Source: Crambe crambe (Eukaryota > Porifera > Demospongiae > Poecilosclerida > Crambeidae). From it: a stretch of DNA of 64,000 nt. The notes under the pieces are model-generated. The model was not told where the DNA came from. It saw only the letters and a list, made by a program, of their open reading frames with translations, and searched no databases. A program made the translations under genes and the position numbers. The stretch spans positions 496,001 through 560,000 of the forward strand of contig OZ004588.1 in the NCBI GenBank assembly GCA_963924555.1, read 5' to 3'. Shown here one piece after another: positions 19,677 to 31,800 of this stretch (positions are counted from its first letter, which is position 1; every line of letters starts with the position of its first letter).

Positions 19677-20353
19677 CTTTCATTTTTTATTTATTTATTT
19701 ATTTTTTGCAGGTCATTATATCCATCTCATTATAGCTAGCTGGCTACTTGTTATGCCAGGCCCATTATTCTTTGTGATTTCTTTTTCAGGAGGTGGTCAG
19801 TGCTGTACATCTATAGCTTTTTTTTTTTCCATTACATACCAGTTATACTAAGTCTTGTGTTGCAATGTTGGATCACAATCAAGCCTGGTAAACAATTTAG
19901 TGAGACTAAAGCCTTCAGTTCTAAATAGATACAGCTGAGCTGCTCTATCAGCCTGCCAGGTTTCGTTTCTAAATAATGCACATCTCACGGGAACTCGAGC
20001 GTTACTTACCATTTAAAATTTAAACGCTGTCCTTAGTACAGATAGCCTTATCTTAGAACTGATTAGTTTTTTGTTATGACCTCAGAAGAAATGGCTTTTG
20101 AGTTTTGTTTGAGAACTTTGAGTGATCGAGAGTCATGGCAACTTCGTTATTTACGCATGCGCGTTATGTTTAATGGCTTCTTCGTATAGTCTACTGTACT
20201 AAGATAGCGACTTTTTTTTGAGTGAACTAGAGGCTAAACCGATGGGACGTGGACCTGGTCCGAGTAAAATGGAGCAGATTCATATATAGAACATGGCCCA
20301 AGCGTGGCCCAATTTTCTCCAGATCGTGCCATTATGATTAAGAACAAGAAAAT

Positions 20354-20800
20354 AAGAAATCATGAAAAAGTGCGCTTTTACTATTCTTCCGTGTTGAGTC
20401 TTTCAGCCTCCAAAATTCTCCTGCATGATAAGAATGTGCATAAAAGACAGGATAAGCAGTCATAGCAGCTACAACTTACTGTTTTCTGAGAAAATCTAAC
20501 TTCATTTTGTATTAGTCCTATGGAGGGTCATAGGTCATCCCTACATAGAGAGCGCTACCGCGCTCTCTAGCTCTGATAAGAAATCATGAAAAAGTGCGCT
20601 TTTATTATTCTTTCGTGTTGAGTCTTTCAGCCTCCAAAATTCTCCTGCATGATAAGAATGTGCATAAAAGACAAGGGTAAGCAGTCATAGCAGCTACAAC
20701 TTACTGTTTTCTGAGAAAATCCAACTTCACTTTGTATTAGTCCTATGGAGGGTCATAGGTCATCCCTACATAGAGAGCGCTGCCGCGCTCTCTGATAACC
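20354..20800. repeat. 224-bp tandem duplication ending in hairpins
   Basis: 20354-20577 and 20578-20800 are nearly identical. Each ends with CATCCCTACAT followed by the hairpin AGAGAGCGC..GCGCTCTCT. A related hairpin (GAGAGTGC..GCACTCTC) is at 15696-15717. The 3'-hairpin arrangement recalls Helitron ends but the CTRR terminus is not clear. Confidence 0.75.
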
Positions 20801-21084
20801 ACCACTGCACTGTACATGAAAATTTTGGTGGTAGTGCACATAATCATTATTAGCTTTGAAGTAAAAAGTGCTAGCTTATGCAATACCCAACGCTAAAAAT
20901 AGGAAATGTATTGCACCTATGTACTTCCAGTCTGGTGGCGTAAGGATTGTATGCAATACCCAGGATGCAGATGGTTAGGGTGCTCCCTACATACTGCAAT
21001 TAATAAGTGATCAATTATCAACAGATCACTTTGCAGGGGTGTATCCACCACCCCGGTTGGTCTGGTTTTCAGTGACATAATTAT

Positions 21085-21260
21085 GTGACCTCAATCAACC
21101 TAGTGACCCCAGTCACCCCAGTCACCCCAGTCACCCAGTAACCCCAGTGACCACAGTGACCCCAGTGACCTCAGTATTTCCAGTAACCCTAGTTACCCAT
21201 TGATAGCACTGAACCCAGTGACATCTGTGAAATCAGTCACCCTAATGATCCCAGTGACAC
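21085..21260. repeat. Degenerate ~9-10-bp minisatellite
   Basis: About 16 imperfect units of CAGTGACCC / CAGTCACCC. No other content. Confidence 0.75.
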
Positions 21261-21565
21261 AAAAATATAGTGTAAATACACCCCTGCTTTATCTGAGTCT
21301 CAATTAATGCAACTGTAATATCCAGCAAATTTAATCTCACAGCGCTTCATGCATGGAAACTCCTGGGGATTTCATCTGTGTGTGTAACCAAGGGTATACA
21401 GTGGAAATGGGCTAACTTGCAATAAGAACAGTTGTTGTATTACAAGCAAGATCATTACTTAATCCAAAAATTTAGACATTGACGAGTGTGTGATTGGTTC
21501 TCACAACTGTGCTAGTTGGCTGATATTCCCAGGAGCTTCACCTGTGCCTGTAACCAAGGATATAT

Positions 21566-23287
21566 CACTGGCGGATCTAGTATGGTTTGACGTAGTTCGT
21601 TCGAATCCCCCCTTTTTCCCCTCAATTATTCTATTAAAAGCTCATTGAAGTACGTTCGGCTCAGTTCTTGTTCGTTTCAATTCAGTTACCAGTTTTTTTC
21701 GAAGGTCTAGCACGGTTGATTCAGTGATTCTGATCCAAGAAGATCCAAGGTCAGGATGACTCAGAGAAAGCTAGGATCTTTTTTCCCGAAGTCTTCTTCA
21801 ACTCCCACATAAGCGGTTTAGTTATCAACCTTTGGTGGGTACTACAGAACCAACAAGATAGCTAGCTGCTACTGCACCTAGTTGGGAAGTAAGAAACATG
21901 CTCTAGCTACTATTACTACTATAGCAAGCTTGTGCACTATACCACTCTATTGATTGCACTTTTTACTCTATAGGAAAAGACCCAGAGTGGAGATTGAAGG
22001 TGATCATTCTGCCTCTTCAACATCTCAAGGCCCTTCCCTTGATGCTAATGAATCTTTAGCATCTCTGTCTCCCCCACCATTCTTGCATGATTCTTTGGAT
22101 GTTTTTGATCTTCCCTCAGCTAGTCACTTAGCGGATTTTGATACTCCAGCCTCTCCTGGCCCATCATCTATGCATATGAGCACTTCCAGTGAGTCTTGCA
22201 GCGTATCTTGCTATGACATTGGTTTATTGTTGAAATCAACACCTCAGTCTCATGTACGTGGTTCATGTATAGCAAGGAAGAAGATGGCTTATTTTGTTTA
22301 CCATGTGTCCTCTTTGCTAGTAAAGAGATGTTGGGCCAGTTGGTTACTGAAAAGTTCAATCATTGGACAAAGAAAACCTCTAAATTTTCTAATCATAATT
22401 CTAAACAGTACTATAAATTGGCTGCAGGCTGAAGCTTTAAAATCTTCACATAATAGGCCTGAATTAGCAATAGATAATCAACTTAAAGGTATTAGAGAAG
22501 ATAAGATAGCTAAAAATAGGACTATAATAAAGCATATTGCTTCTGCTATTCATCTCTGTGGCACACAATCTATAGCTCTCCGTGGGCACAGAGATGACAG
22601 CACTTCTGATTCTGACAATAAAGGAAATTTTTTTGGCAATACTTAATTATAGCATAAAGTGTGGGAATACTATGCTTGCTCATCATTTCAAAGATGCTTC
22701 CAAGAATGCTATGTACACTAGTAAAACCATACAAAATCAGATCATTGATATAATAGGTAATCATATTAGAGATAAAATACTAAGTGAAATAAAAGAACCT
22801 ACATGATGAAGTGAGTGATGTGTCTAATAAAGAACAAGTTTCAATAGTAATAAGATTTGTAGATAGTAGTAATTGCATACGTGAAGAGTTCTTAGACTTC
22901 ATCTTAACTGAAAGGGTAACAGGAGAAGTTTTGGCTTATAATATTAAAGATATTTTAACTAAATATGGTTTGGACTTCAAAAATTGTAGAGGCCAGGGAT
23001 ATGACAGGGCCTCTAACATGTCAGCTCAGAATTGCCCAATTAATATGTATGTATTGTTGTTATGCATGATACTTTTTAATTCCTGAGTATGTTCCACCTC
23101 ATTCAACATGCTTTGATTCCTTCAGCACTGTTATCATATTTTTTGTCAGTTCATCAGTCAAGCATTATCATCCATCATTAGATAGTTACCTATTCATATT
23201 ATTATCAGGCTCATTTTAAAAAGTAATTAAAAGTGGGTGTGGCTTTGGGAAAGAACCCCCCTTTAAAAAATCCTAGATCCGCCCCTG
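21566..23287 (+). mobile_element. hAT-like transposon inserted in relic EGF exon
   Basis: Ends CACTGGCGGATCTAG (21566) and its near-complement CTAGATCCGCCCCTG (to 23287) are hAT-type inverted repeats. TATAT flanks both sides (21561-21565, 23288-23292) and could be part of the usual 8-bp duplication. The interrupted host sequence is a relic EGF exon: CAACCAAGGA-type residues to the left, GGAGATGGATTTACTTGTGAAGG-type sequence to the right. Confidence 0.75.
21954..23086 (+). pseudogene. Broken hAT/ZMYM-type transposase
   Basis: Pieces in different frames: an acidic/Ser-rich N-terminus (about 21970-22250); a TTF/ZMYM-like zinc segment in another frame (LFCLPCVLFASKEM, about 22280-22340, stop at 22432); then DUF4371-like pieces with KNRTIIKHIASAI, HLCGTQSIALRGHRDD, SDVSNKEQVS and the GQGYDRASNMS motif (about 22950-23025). 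At least three frameshifts, and no C-terminal dimerisation region. Non-functional. Confidence 0.75.
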
Positions 23288-24242
23288 TATATACAGTGGA
23301 GATGGATTTACTTGTGAAGGTAGAGGTATAATTGCATCATCACCATTTCATCATGCAGAGTTGACCACCAATTGGAAGTATTGGGGCTGAGCTAGCCACA
23401 TACTATCATTTGGGTATTCCTCTCAGTGCATTGTTCCAAACCACTTAAATATCAGATATGCACCACATTTTATCAGAATGTCACACAGAGTAGATTTGTA
23501 GGAAATGTGTGGCTGCACATTGATTATGTTATAACGTTACCACATGAAGGGGATGGAAGAAAAGTGTCTGGATTTGAAATTATTGCTTTATAGTGACCCA
23601 GTACATCTATGAGGTTCATGCCCTTGAAGTGACTATTGCATCATTCATAGCCCGACCAAAACTGAGTACCCAGCATAGTAAACTTTATATCAAAGACTTT
23701 TTTTTGGAAAGGAGCAAGCAATTAATTTAAAGTTTCTATAGCTACATACAATTATATGGAGAATCAGACAACTATTGCTGTAAGTTGTATATTTGCACTC
23801 AAATAGATTAGATGTGTCCTCTAGCTGAGATGCAAGATTTATAAATCATGTGCTATAACAGAATTGTGACTAGTCGGTCTATGACAAATCTGTTTTAGAA
23901 TGTGTTCAGGTTTAACTGTGTGAGCTTTATAGGAAGGTCCATGGTAGCTACGTAGTTAGATCATGCCTGCCAGCTGCCTTCTGGGATTGTGCATTCTGAC
24001 AGCTTCCAGGATTGTCAATTTTTGGGGGACCACTTCTGTGTGTGTGCGTGTGTTAGAATCATAAAGAAATAAAAATAAGTATAAGTTTGGTAAGACCTTT
24101 GTCCACTTTATCACAGGTAAAGGTCACCTATTGAGAGCTTAATCAAATTAACTCCCTTTAGGTATTTATATTGAAATGGCATGATTGTGAGATGGTTGTT
24201 TGAATTTTTCATTGAGAACTTATATTTCTTATCTGGTCATCA

Positions 24243-24895
24243 GGGGAGAACCCAATTTGATCATCACCAACCATAGGTTTCAGTCCCATTAGTATGGCTA
24301 GCTACGAAAAGGCCGGGATCACTCCCACAGGAGTCCAGACTGTGTCGTTGTAGATACACTGTCTTATGACTTCTAAATGACATCATGTGACTTAGTTTGT
24401 TGGCTTTTAGTGTGCAAGCTACACCACCACGTTGGTTGATTCTTAGGTTTGATTATCATCAATATGGGTTTTCCTATTGCCTGTACTTTCTCTATCTAAA
24501 TGTGAGTCTGAGTAGTTGTCATTGCGTGTTATACTACATAGACTTACCTGATGGCTGAGGATTCTCATGTCAGTCTTTTATCTTTTTTCTGTCACCATGC
24601 ATGTGCTCTACTGCATAATGTATTGTAAATTAACTTAAGTAGCTATGACTTACAGTGTGTGTGTGTGTATGTTTGAGGGGGTTGTTTAAGCAGAAACAAA
24701 AAATGAAAGTAAAAATATAACTTTGGAAATGATCTTGTCCACTGCGCTGCTGATTGGGACCAAGTTACAGCCTATTTATACGTATATAGTGTGTGTGTGT
24801 TGATTACTATATAATAACTAGCTATTATAGAAATCATAATAATATGGATGTGGTCAGTTCACACTATTAAATCACATCCTAAAACCACATCCTAC
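24243..24895. other. 5' flank of gene 2, copy of window start
   Basis: Aligns with bases 2-743. Differences include missing segments (e.g. near 120-160 and 430-470 of the window start) and GT-repeat length. The junction with the relic copy is at about 24240, after ATCTGGTCATCA. No ORF. Confidence 0.7.
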
Positions 24896-24983
24896 AGCTG
24901 CTGTCACAATGTCTGCATGTGTACAGCAGCAGAGATTTGTGGTAATGATCTGAGTGGCATGAATGGGTGTGGCTGACAGCATC

Positions 24984-24992
24984 TTATATAAA
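24984..24992 (+). promoter_or_regulatory. TATA box of gene 2
   Basis: TTATATAAA, 43 bp upstream of the ATG at 25035, same spacing as in gene 1. Confidence 0.6.
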
Positions 24993-25034
24993 CTACTGCA
25001 GCTGCATGCAGTTTGTCAAAGTCTGCTTGCAATC

Positions 25035-25887
25035 ATGAAGAGTTATTTCCTTCTTCTCTCTGCATTAAGTTGCTGCTACTCCTCAGGTAAAAATAGCTCT
25101 AAAGGTGCAATGCAGCTAGCTATATATCTCAGGAGTATATATCTGCATAGTTACGGGAACTAAAGACATTTACCATTCTGTTGTCCCGTTATGATTAGTG
25201 TTTGTCCAAGCACAAAATGGGATCAGCATCAGCAGTTTTCCTAGTCCTCTGTACTTCAAGACGGGGGACAGCTTATCCATCATTTGTGAGTACTCGGGAG
25301 ATCTGGTCTTCCAGCATTGGCTCCATCCCACTGATGGGATAATAGCAGCCTCACAGGGACGCAAGGCCATACAGGTCTTTGATACTATCATCTTCCTCAT
25401 TATAATTGATGCTCAGGAGAGTGATGGAGGAGACTATAGATGTGTCTTCAGTAAGTCCATGCATGAAATGTTAATTCATTGCTGAGAAGAAAAAATAGTT
25501 GTAGAGACTATATCTATTATTACTAAACTCTACTGCAATGATTAGAGCAAGGTGATGCTACAAATGAGAGTCTTCCTCTGTCTGCTTTCTACCGGGTCCC
25601 TATAACACTTCATTCTCCTGCCTCCTCCAACAGCACAGTGACTGAGGGAGAGGATCTCAGCCTTGCTTGTGGTGCTTCCAACTTCTCTTCTCGCCGGTGG
25701 GTGAAGGTTTCTGACCCACAGATGCCAGTTGAAGTGGTGGCCAACAGTTCAGATGGACGGATAGTGATCACTCATGACTTCCAGCTGCAGTTTAGGGAGA
25801 TCCAATTGGAGGACAAGGCCATCTATAGGTGTGAACTCAGAAATGATATTGGACAGACACAGATTGAAGTTAATGTACAAGTCATAG
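25035..25887 (+). CDS. Gene 2 exons 1-3: signal peptide and Ig pair
   Basis: Exon 1 25035-25086 ([18 protein letters not shown]), exon 2 25211-25450 (Ig, SIICEYS ... GGDYRCVF), exon 3 25552-25887 (Ig, LACGAS ... RRWVKV ... AIYRCEL). The exon 3 acceptor used here is the only phase-compatible AG shared with gene 1. Confidence 0.85.
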
Positions 25888-28800
25888 GTGAGCTAACTGT
25901 GTTAAACTATTTTCCAATGCTTACATAATGTGACACGTGATTAGATGCAGCTAGTGAAGGGTGTGAACTCAACAGAAACAAATGTGACTTGAATGCTTCA
26001 TGTACTAATACAACTGGGAGCTTCACCTGTACCTGTAACCAAGGATACAGTGGAGATGGAGTCACTTGTGCCGGTAAATGCAGCTAGCTACAGGGGAGGC
26101 TCTCTTTCATCCAAAAATCGAAAATTATGCATAATATCACATCACTCATCAATCATCAACTGGATCCATGGAACACATAGAACAACTGTCACCCAGGGAA
26201 CATCTCACATGGAGCACCTGGAACAATAACAACTGTAACAGCCAGTTGTCCATGCATTACATGCATTTTATACAGTTGTTACAAATGTCCATGTGACTGG
26301 TTCCAACATTAGCTTTAGATGCACCTAATAATGACATATCTATAGCTAATTCAAAACCATGCTGCAGATGATTAGGGTGCTGCTGCTATTAATAACAACG
26401 GGCATATACACATCATCTCTGAGTCTCTATTAATACAACTGTATTGAGCTTCCACATCCTCGTCCCATGCATGTTTTTAGATATTGATGAATGTGTGGCT
26501 CTTACTGACAACTGTGACCTTAGCGCTGAGTGTACCAACACTCCTGGGAGCTTCACCTGTACATGTAGCCAAGGATACAGTGGAGATGGAGTCACTTGTG
26601 ATGGTATGAATTCTTATGCTTATTAAAACTCAAAAGTGAGATCATATTCTATAGATGTTAATGAGTGTCTTTTTGAAAATTGTGGCTCTAACTCCACTTG
26701 TACCAACACTCCTGGGAGCTTCACCTGTGCCTGTGATCAAGGATACAGTGGAGATGGGAAAGTCTGTTTGGGTGAGAGTGAATGATATCTTGCATCGAAC
26801 ATGTGCCCTAGCTCCTGAAAATACAGATATTGATGAATGTGAGACTGATGGTGATGAATGTGATCTCAATGCTTCATGTATGAACACTCCTGGAAGCTTC
26901 ACCTGTGCGTGTAACCAAGGATACAGTGGAGATGGGCTAACCTGCAATGGTAAGACAAGACAGCAGTTGAATTACAAGAAAATTACTTCATCCAAAAATT
27001 TAGACATTGATGAGTGTGTGGTTGGTTCTCACAACTGTGACCCTAATGCTAGATGTACAAATACTCCTGGGAGCTTCACCTGTGCCTGTAACCAAGGATA
27101 CAGTGGAGATGGATTCACTTGTGAAGGTAAGGTATAATTGCATCATCACCATTTCATTGACTAATTAGAAATATTGGTGCTAAGCTAGCCACAGACTATC
27201 AGTTGGGTATTCCCTGTCTCAGTGGTCCCAAACCACTTACCTAGCAGACTGTAGTGATGATTGATCTTGCAACACACGTAAACCAAAATTTATATAGCCT
27301 GCTTTGGAGTTGGGCTATTTGAAAGGAGCTATAATAATTATAAGGAAGCTATGTAAATTTGGTTTTAGTATTCTGAATTACATGTTGCAAGATCACTGCA
27401 ATCTGCTGTAAACATCTCTTTCAGAAGTGTGAAGCAGGGTAAATTTGTAGGAAAGGTGTGGCAGTTGATTATGTTACCACATGAGGGGGAGGAAGAAAAG
27501 TGTCTGGATTTGACCTCATCAAATTAAAGTTGCTGATAACTACATAGAATTGAATCAGACACCTATTTTTATTTGTACTCAAAAGCTGTCATCTGAGATG
27601 CATGATTTACAAAAAGAAGTCATGCTACTGTAACAGAAATGTACATATACAGTAGTGACTAGGTCTATGACACATCTGTTTTTAGAATGTGTTCAAGGTC
27701 AACATGTATGATGAGTTTAATTCTTCCATGGTAGTTAGTTATTCCTTGATAATAAATTCTTATCCTGTACTTTAAGGCTTAGATGTCTCCATCACCATCT
27801 CCTACACACCTCCTGATCAGTACCCTGACTACTCCCCTCCCAACTATCGTGCTGCCTCCTCAGTCACTCTGACCTGTGTGGCTTCGAGAACCAACGGCTC
27901 CGTCTCTTATAGCTGGTCCTCCACTTGCAATGGCTGCTTTACTTCTAGTTCCTCATCCAGTATTGTCTCTGAAACCCTGTTGAGGACTCGTGATGCTGGA
28001 GTGCACACTTGCACAGTCACTGATAGTCGGGGGATTAAAGGAAGTGCCTCCATACAGATGAACATTGTTGGTAAGGTGTGGTACAATAGAGCTAGCTAGC
28101 TATATAGCTACAGTCAACTATATCATTTCTGGAATCATGTTTTCAGGCATTGGCATACACCTGGTTAAGTATTACACTGCACTGAGAGATGGACCCAACC
28201 CTAATAACACATTTGCATCAGTTGACACTACCTACAGTCAGAAGAGATACCAACGACTCGACTTCTACTGTTGCTCAAACTCCAATTCGTCAAATTTCGG
28301 ATTTTTGAAAACACCTTCTGGGGTTGTACATTATGACAGCTTCCAGGATTTCCAACTTATTAAACACACCTCCAGCAGTGAGTATGCTGGTTGTATGCAA
28401 GTGGTTATCAGTACATCTCAGTCAACCAACAACACCTTACCGGAGTCTGGTGTCTACACCTGCCAACTGCTGGACAATACGGGAAAAGCCCGGGAAGCAA
28501 TGATAGCTTTATATCCTCAAGATTATAATGGTATGATATGACAAAGTATAAATATATTACTTTGTGAGGAAATTTTGGTGATTATTAGACATACTTTTAA
28601 ATTTTTTTTTGAGACCATAAATTTTTATCATACTGACTATTGAAATAGCTAATAGCCCCAAATCACATACACACCTTTCAAAAATGTATCTTTGTGCCTC
28701 TTGTTACAGTTTTGCCAACTGTCTACATTCTCCGCACTGGTTCACTTGCCATTTCCTGCTTCTCCAGTGGAATACCTCCAACGAACATCAGTTGGTACCG

Positions 28801-31800
28801 TAATGGCAAAAGGATCAGTGCCAATGGAGGTACGGTCAGGACGAGCCAGCAGGTGACTGATTATGGAAGGTCATCATACAATAACACTATCTTCATTGGT
28901 GGTGATGAAGTGGTGGGATCTTTCCACTGTCAAATATCCGACCACTTTGGAAGAAGGAACAGTTCACATGTCTCAATTCAAGGTGTGTAGCTTTGACCAC
29001 TGGGTATTTATTTAAAAATTTGTTTGTATTTTTGTTGTTTGTGTGTGTGTGTGTATTTCTCTGTCTGTCCTTTTGTGTTGTTGTTTTTTTTATTAGGAGC
29101 ACAAATCACAACTACTGTCAATTATTCAAATTTGATGATTGGAAGGAGCTTTTCACTCAGTTGCTATAGTGATCTTGAAGTCTCATCCATAGAGTTGTTT
29201 TATGGGAACAGAAGTGTTCTTGAATCATTTCGAAACAGACAAATCACTTTCCGGCATTCTCTTGTGTCAACTGATGATGAAGGAGTGTTATATCGTTGCT
29301 TAGTGACCAGCCAAACAGATTCAGTCATTCTAGAGAAAAATATAACTCTCTCTGTAGGAGCTAGTAAGTGGAATTATCCCAACATAGAAATGAAGAAGTG
29401 TGGCCCAGCTGACACAGAAGTGTGGAATGTACCTGCCGTGGGTGTGAAACCCCATGAAAGTGTTACATCAAATATCTATTTACTGCTACTTACTACATAA
29501 CTGTATTGCTATTCTTCTTTCTCCCCACTAGTTCCACATCGTTGGGGAAGTGTTTCGATCACCACACGCTCTGCAAGCAATGTCCTCACTTTAGTGTGCA
29601 CTGTGAGGCCCATCACTGGAATGAGGCTCATCCCTTCTATAGAGTGGGTGGGGCCTAATGGGACAGTGGTGGAGAGTGATGGGAATAGAACTGTGGGTGA
29701 GCTGATGACCCAAGGGAGAGTACACACCCTTCCCCTCTCCTTTGACCCCTTTGACCCCAGCTATGGAGGGAGGTACACATGCAGGGCAGCTGTCTCAGTC
29801 CCATGGAAGGATGTACAGCCACCAACCATCTCTTCTTCATATGACTTACCAGTTACAGGTGAGGAGTAGTTTGAGAGTCACAAATGTTGAATGAACAGAT
29901 GATAATTATTACAGATTTGAATGTATCAATATCCATCTCCTACACACCTCCTGATCAGTACCCTGACTACTCCCCTCCCAACTATCGTGCTGCCTCCTCA
30001 GTCATTCTAACCTGTGTGGTCTCTAATGCTGTTGCCTCTGTCTCTTATCGCTGGTCCTCCACCTGCAGAAGCTGTTTTGCTTCTAGTTCCTCCTCCAGTT
30101 CAATATCAGAAAGCATGTTGAGGTCTCGCGATGCTGGAGTGCACACTTGCACAGTCACTGATGGCATTGGAAACAGAAAAAATGTCTCCATACAGATGAA
30201 CATTGTCGGTGCGTTGAAATACGTATAGTTAGAATTGGAATGTACTTCAATCAATTATATTTTATAGGTATTGGAATTCACTTAACCACTTACAACTCTG
30301 CATTTACCAGTGGATCCAATCCTAACAACTCCTATGCTACAGTAATTGAAAGATACTCAAGTTTGTCACTTACAAGACTCAATCTTTACTGCTGCTCCAA
30401 CTCTACTGCATCCAATGTCGGTTCCTTCCTTGCCCCCGGAGGACAAAGTTTCAGACATACTATATATAGATTTAGCAGCACTAACAGTTATGCAGGCTGC
30501 ATCAGAGTCTCCATAAGCACTTCTAGGTACCGATCTTTCTCCCTGAGTCCAATTGGAATACACACATGTCGAATTCCAGACAGCAGTGGAAGAAACCAAA
30601 CAGCAATGCTGGGACTCTATAACAGAGGTGGCTACAATAGATGAGGCATAGCTAATAATAATAGTGTATACTGTGTGTAGCTAGTACATACCTAGTCCCA
30701 TTCCATCCAACAAAAGAGCATTGGGTGTCAAGTTAATATACTGTACTGTATGGTACTTAATTTTCAAGGAGTGTCAAAACACACAGATTGAATGATAGGG
30801 GAATTAATTGGGAAATGTATGATTATGATATGAACTTCTAGTTTCAGGTAGTCATGAGTTGAGGCTGGTTGGCTCCTCTAATTCTAACCGTGGTCGTCTG
30901 GAGATTTACTACAATGGAGTGTGGGGCACAGTGTGTGATGATAGTTTCGGCTCCACTGAAGCCACCGTTGCTTGCAGACAACTTGGTTATTCAGGATACA
31001 GTAGATATGGAAATGTTGGAGCCTTAGGGTAAGGATACAACTTTAGTGCAGAGCCTCCAACCATACTGATCCATTAGTATTTACAGAAGAATTTAAGTAA
31101 ACATATACTATACACATTTGCATTACTTATAAAATGCATGATGAAATACTGAAAATGGGAGCACTTTATTCTACTGAGGTTGGAGGCACTGATAATGCAT
31201 AAGCACTGGAACCTTAAGTGTATAGGATACAACTTTAGTGCAGAGCCTCCAACCATACTGATCCATTAGAAAATTTGACTGAAAATACAAAAGAATTTTC
31301 AAATTTGGGTAAACATACTATACACATTTGCATTACTTATAAAATACTGAAAATGGGAGCACTTTATTCTACTGGGAGTTCATAGGTTGGAGTGCATAGC
31401 TAAACACTGTATAATGAATGAGGTGACTGAGGTCTTTCTTTGTCACACATGCAGCTATAGTCGAGGAACAGGAAGAATTTGGCTGGATGATGTTGATTGC
31501 TCTAGTTCTAGCACTCGACTATCAGCATGCAGGCATCGTGGATGGGGTAGCCATAATTGTGGCCACAGTGAAGATGTTGCTCTGCAATGCTCTGGTGGCA
31601 CTAGTGTTATCACTACTAACAGTGAGTACACTGCATGCAGCTAATATAATTGATTGGTAAATAAGAGGGCAATTAAGAACTCATTTATATTCTCTTATAA
31701 ATGAAACCCTGACACTCTACTTATACCATACTCAGCATCTTATACCAATTAAGAACCACTCAAGCCATGCAAAAAAGTTTTATTTTAATAAACTGTCTAG

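Larger units (their letters stand above)
17010..20352. repeat. Diverged direct repeat around nested insertions
   Basis: Blocks 17010-17080, 17560-17605 and 18990-19370 together align in order with 19853-20352 (shared landmarks: TTGTGTTGCAATG, TTTCTAAATAATGCACA, ACGCATGCGCGTTATG, AGTGAACTAGAGGCTAAACC, CTCCAGATCGTGCCATTAT). The first copy is interrupted by the fold-back at 17082 and the element at 17609. The repeat probably belongs to a longer transposon whose identity I cannot tell. Confidence 0.6.
12480..24020 (+). pseudogene. Relic fourth copy of the multi-Ig gene
   Basis: Ordered remnants, same orientation as genes 1 and 2: promoter-like block (12500-12575); signal exon without ATG (about 12577-12628, donor kept); start of Ig exon 2 (13013-13025) joined directly to the end of Ig exon 3 (13032-13074, donor lost); EGF exon 4 (13126-13195); EGF pieces at 21339-21424 and 21475-21565/23288-23320; intron sequence 23380-23960 matching the genes 1/2 intron; and a scrap of B exon (23974-24020). 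Stops, lost splice sites and several kilobases of inserted elements rule out a product. It shows that the array had at least three close members, with the middle one dying. Confidence 0.8.
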
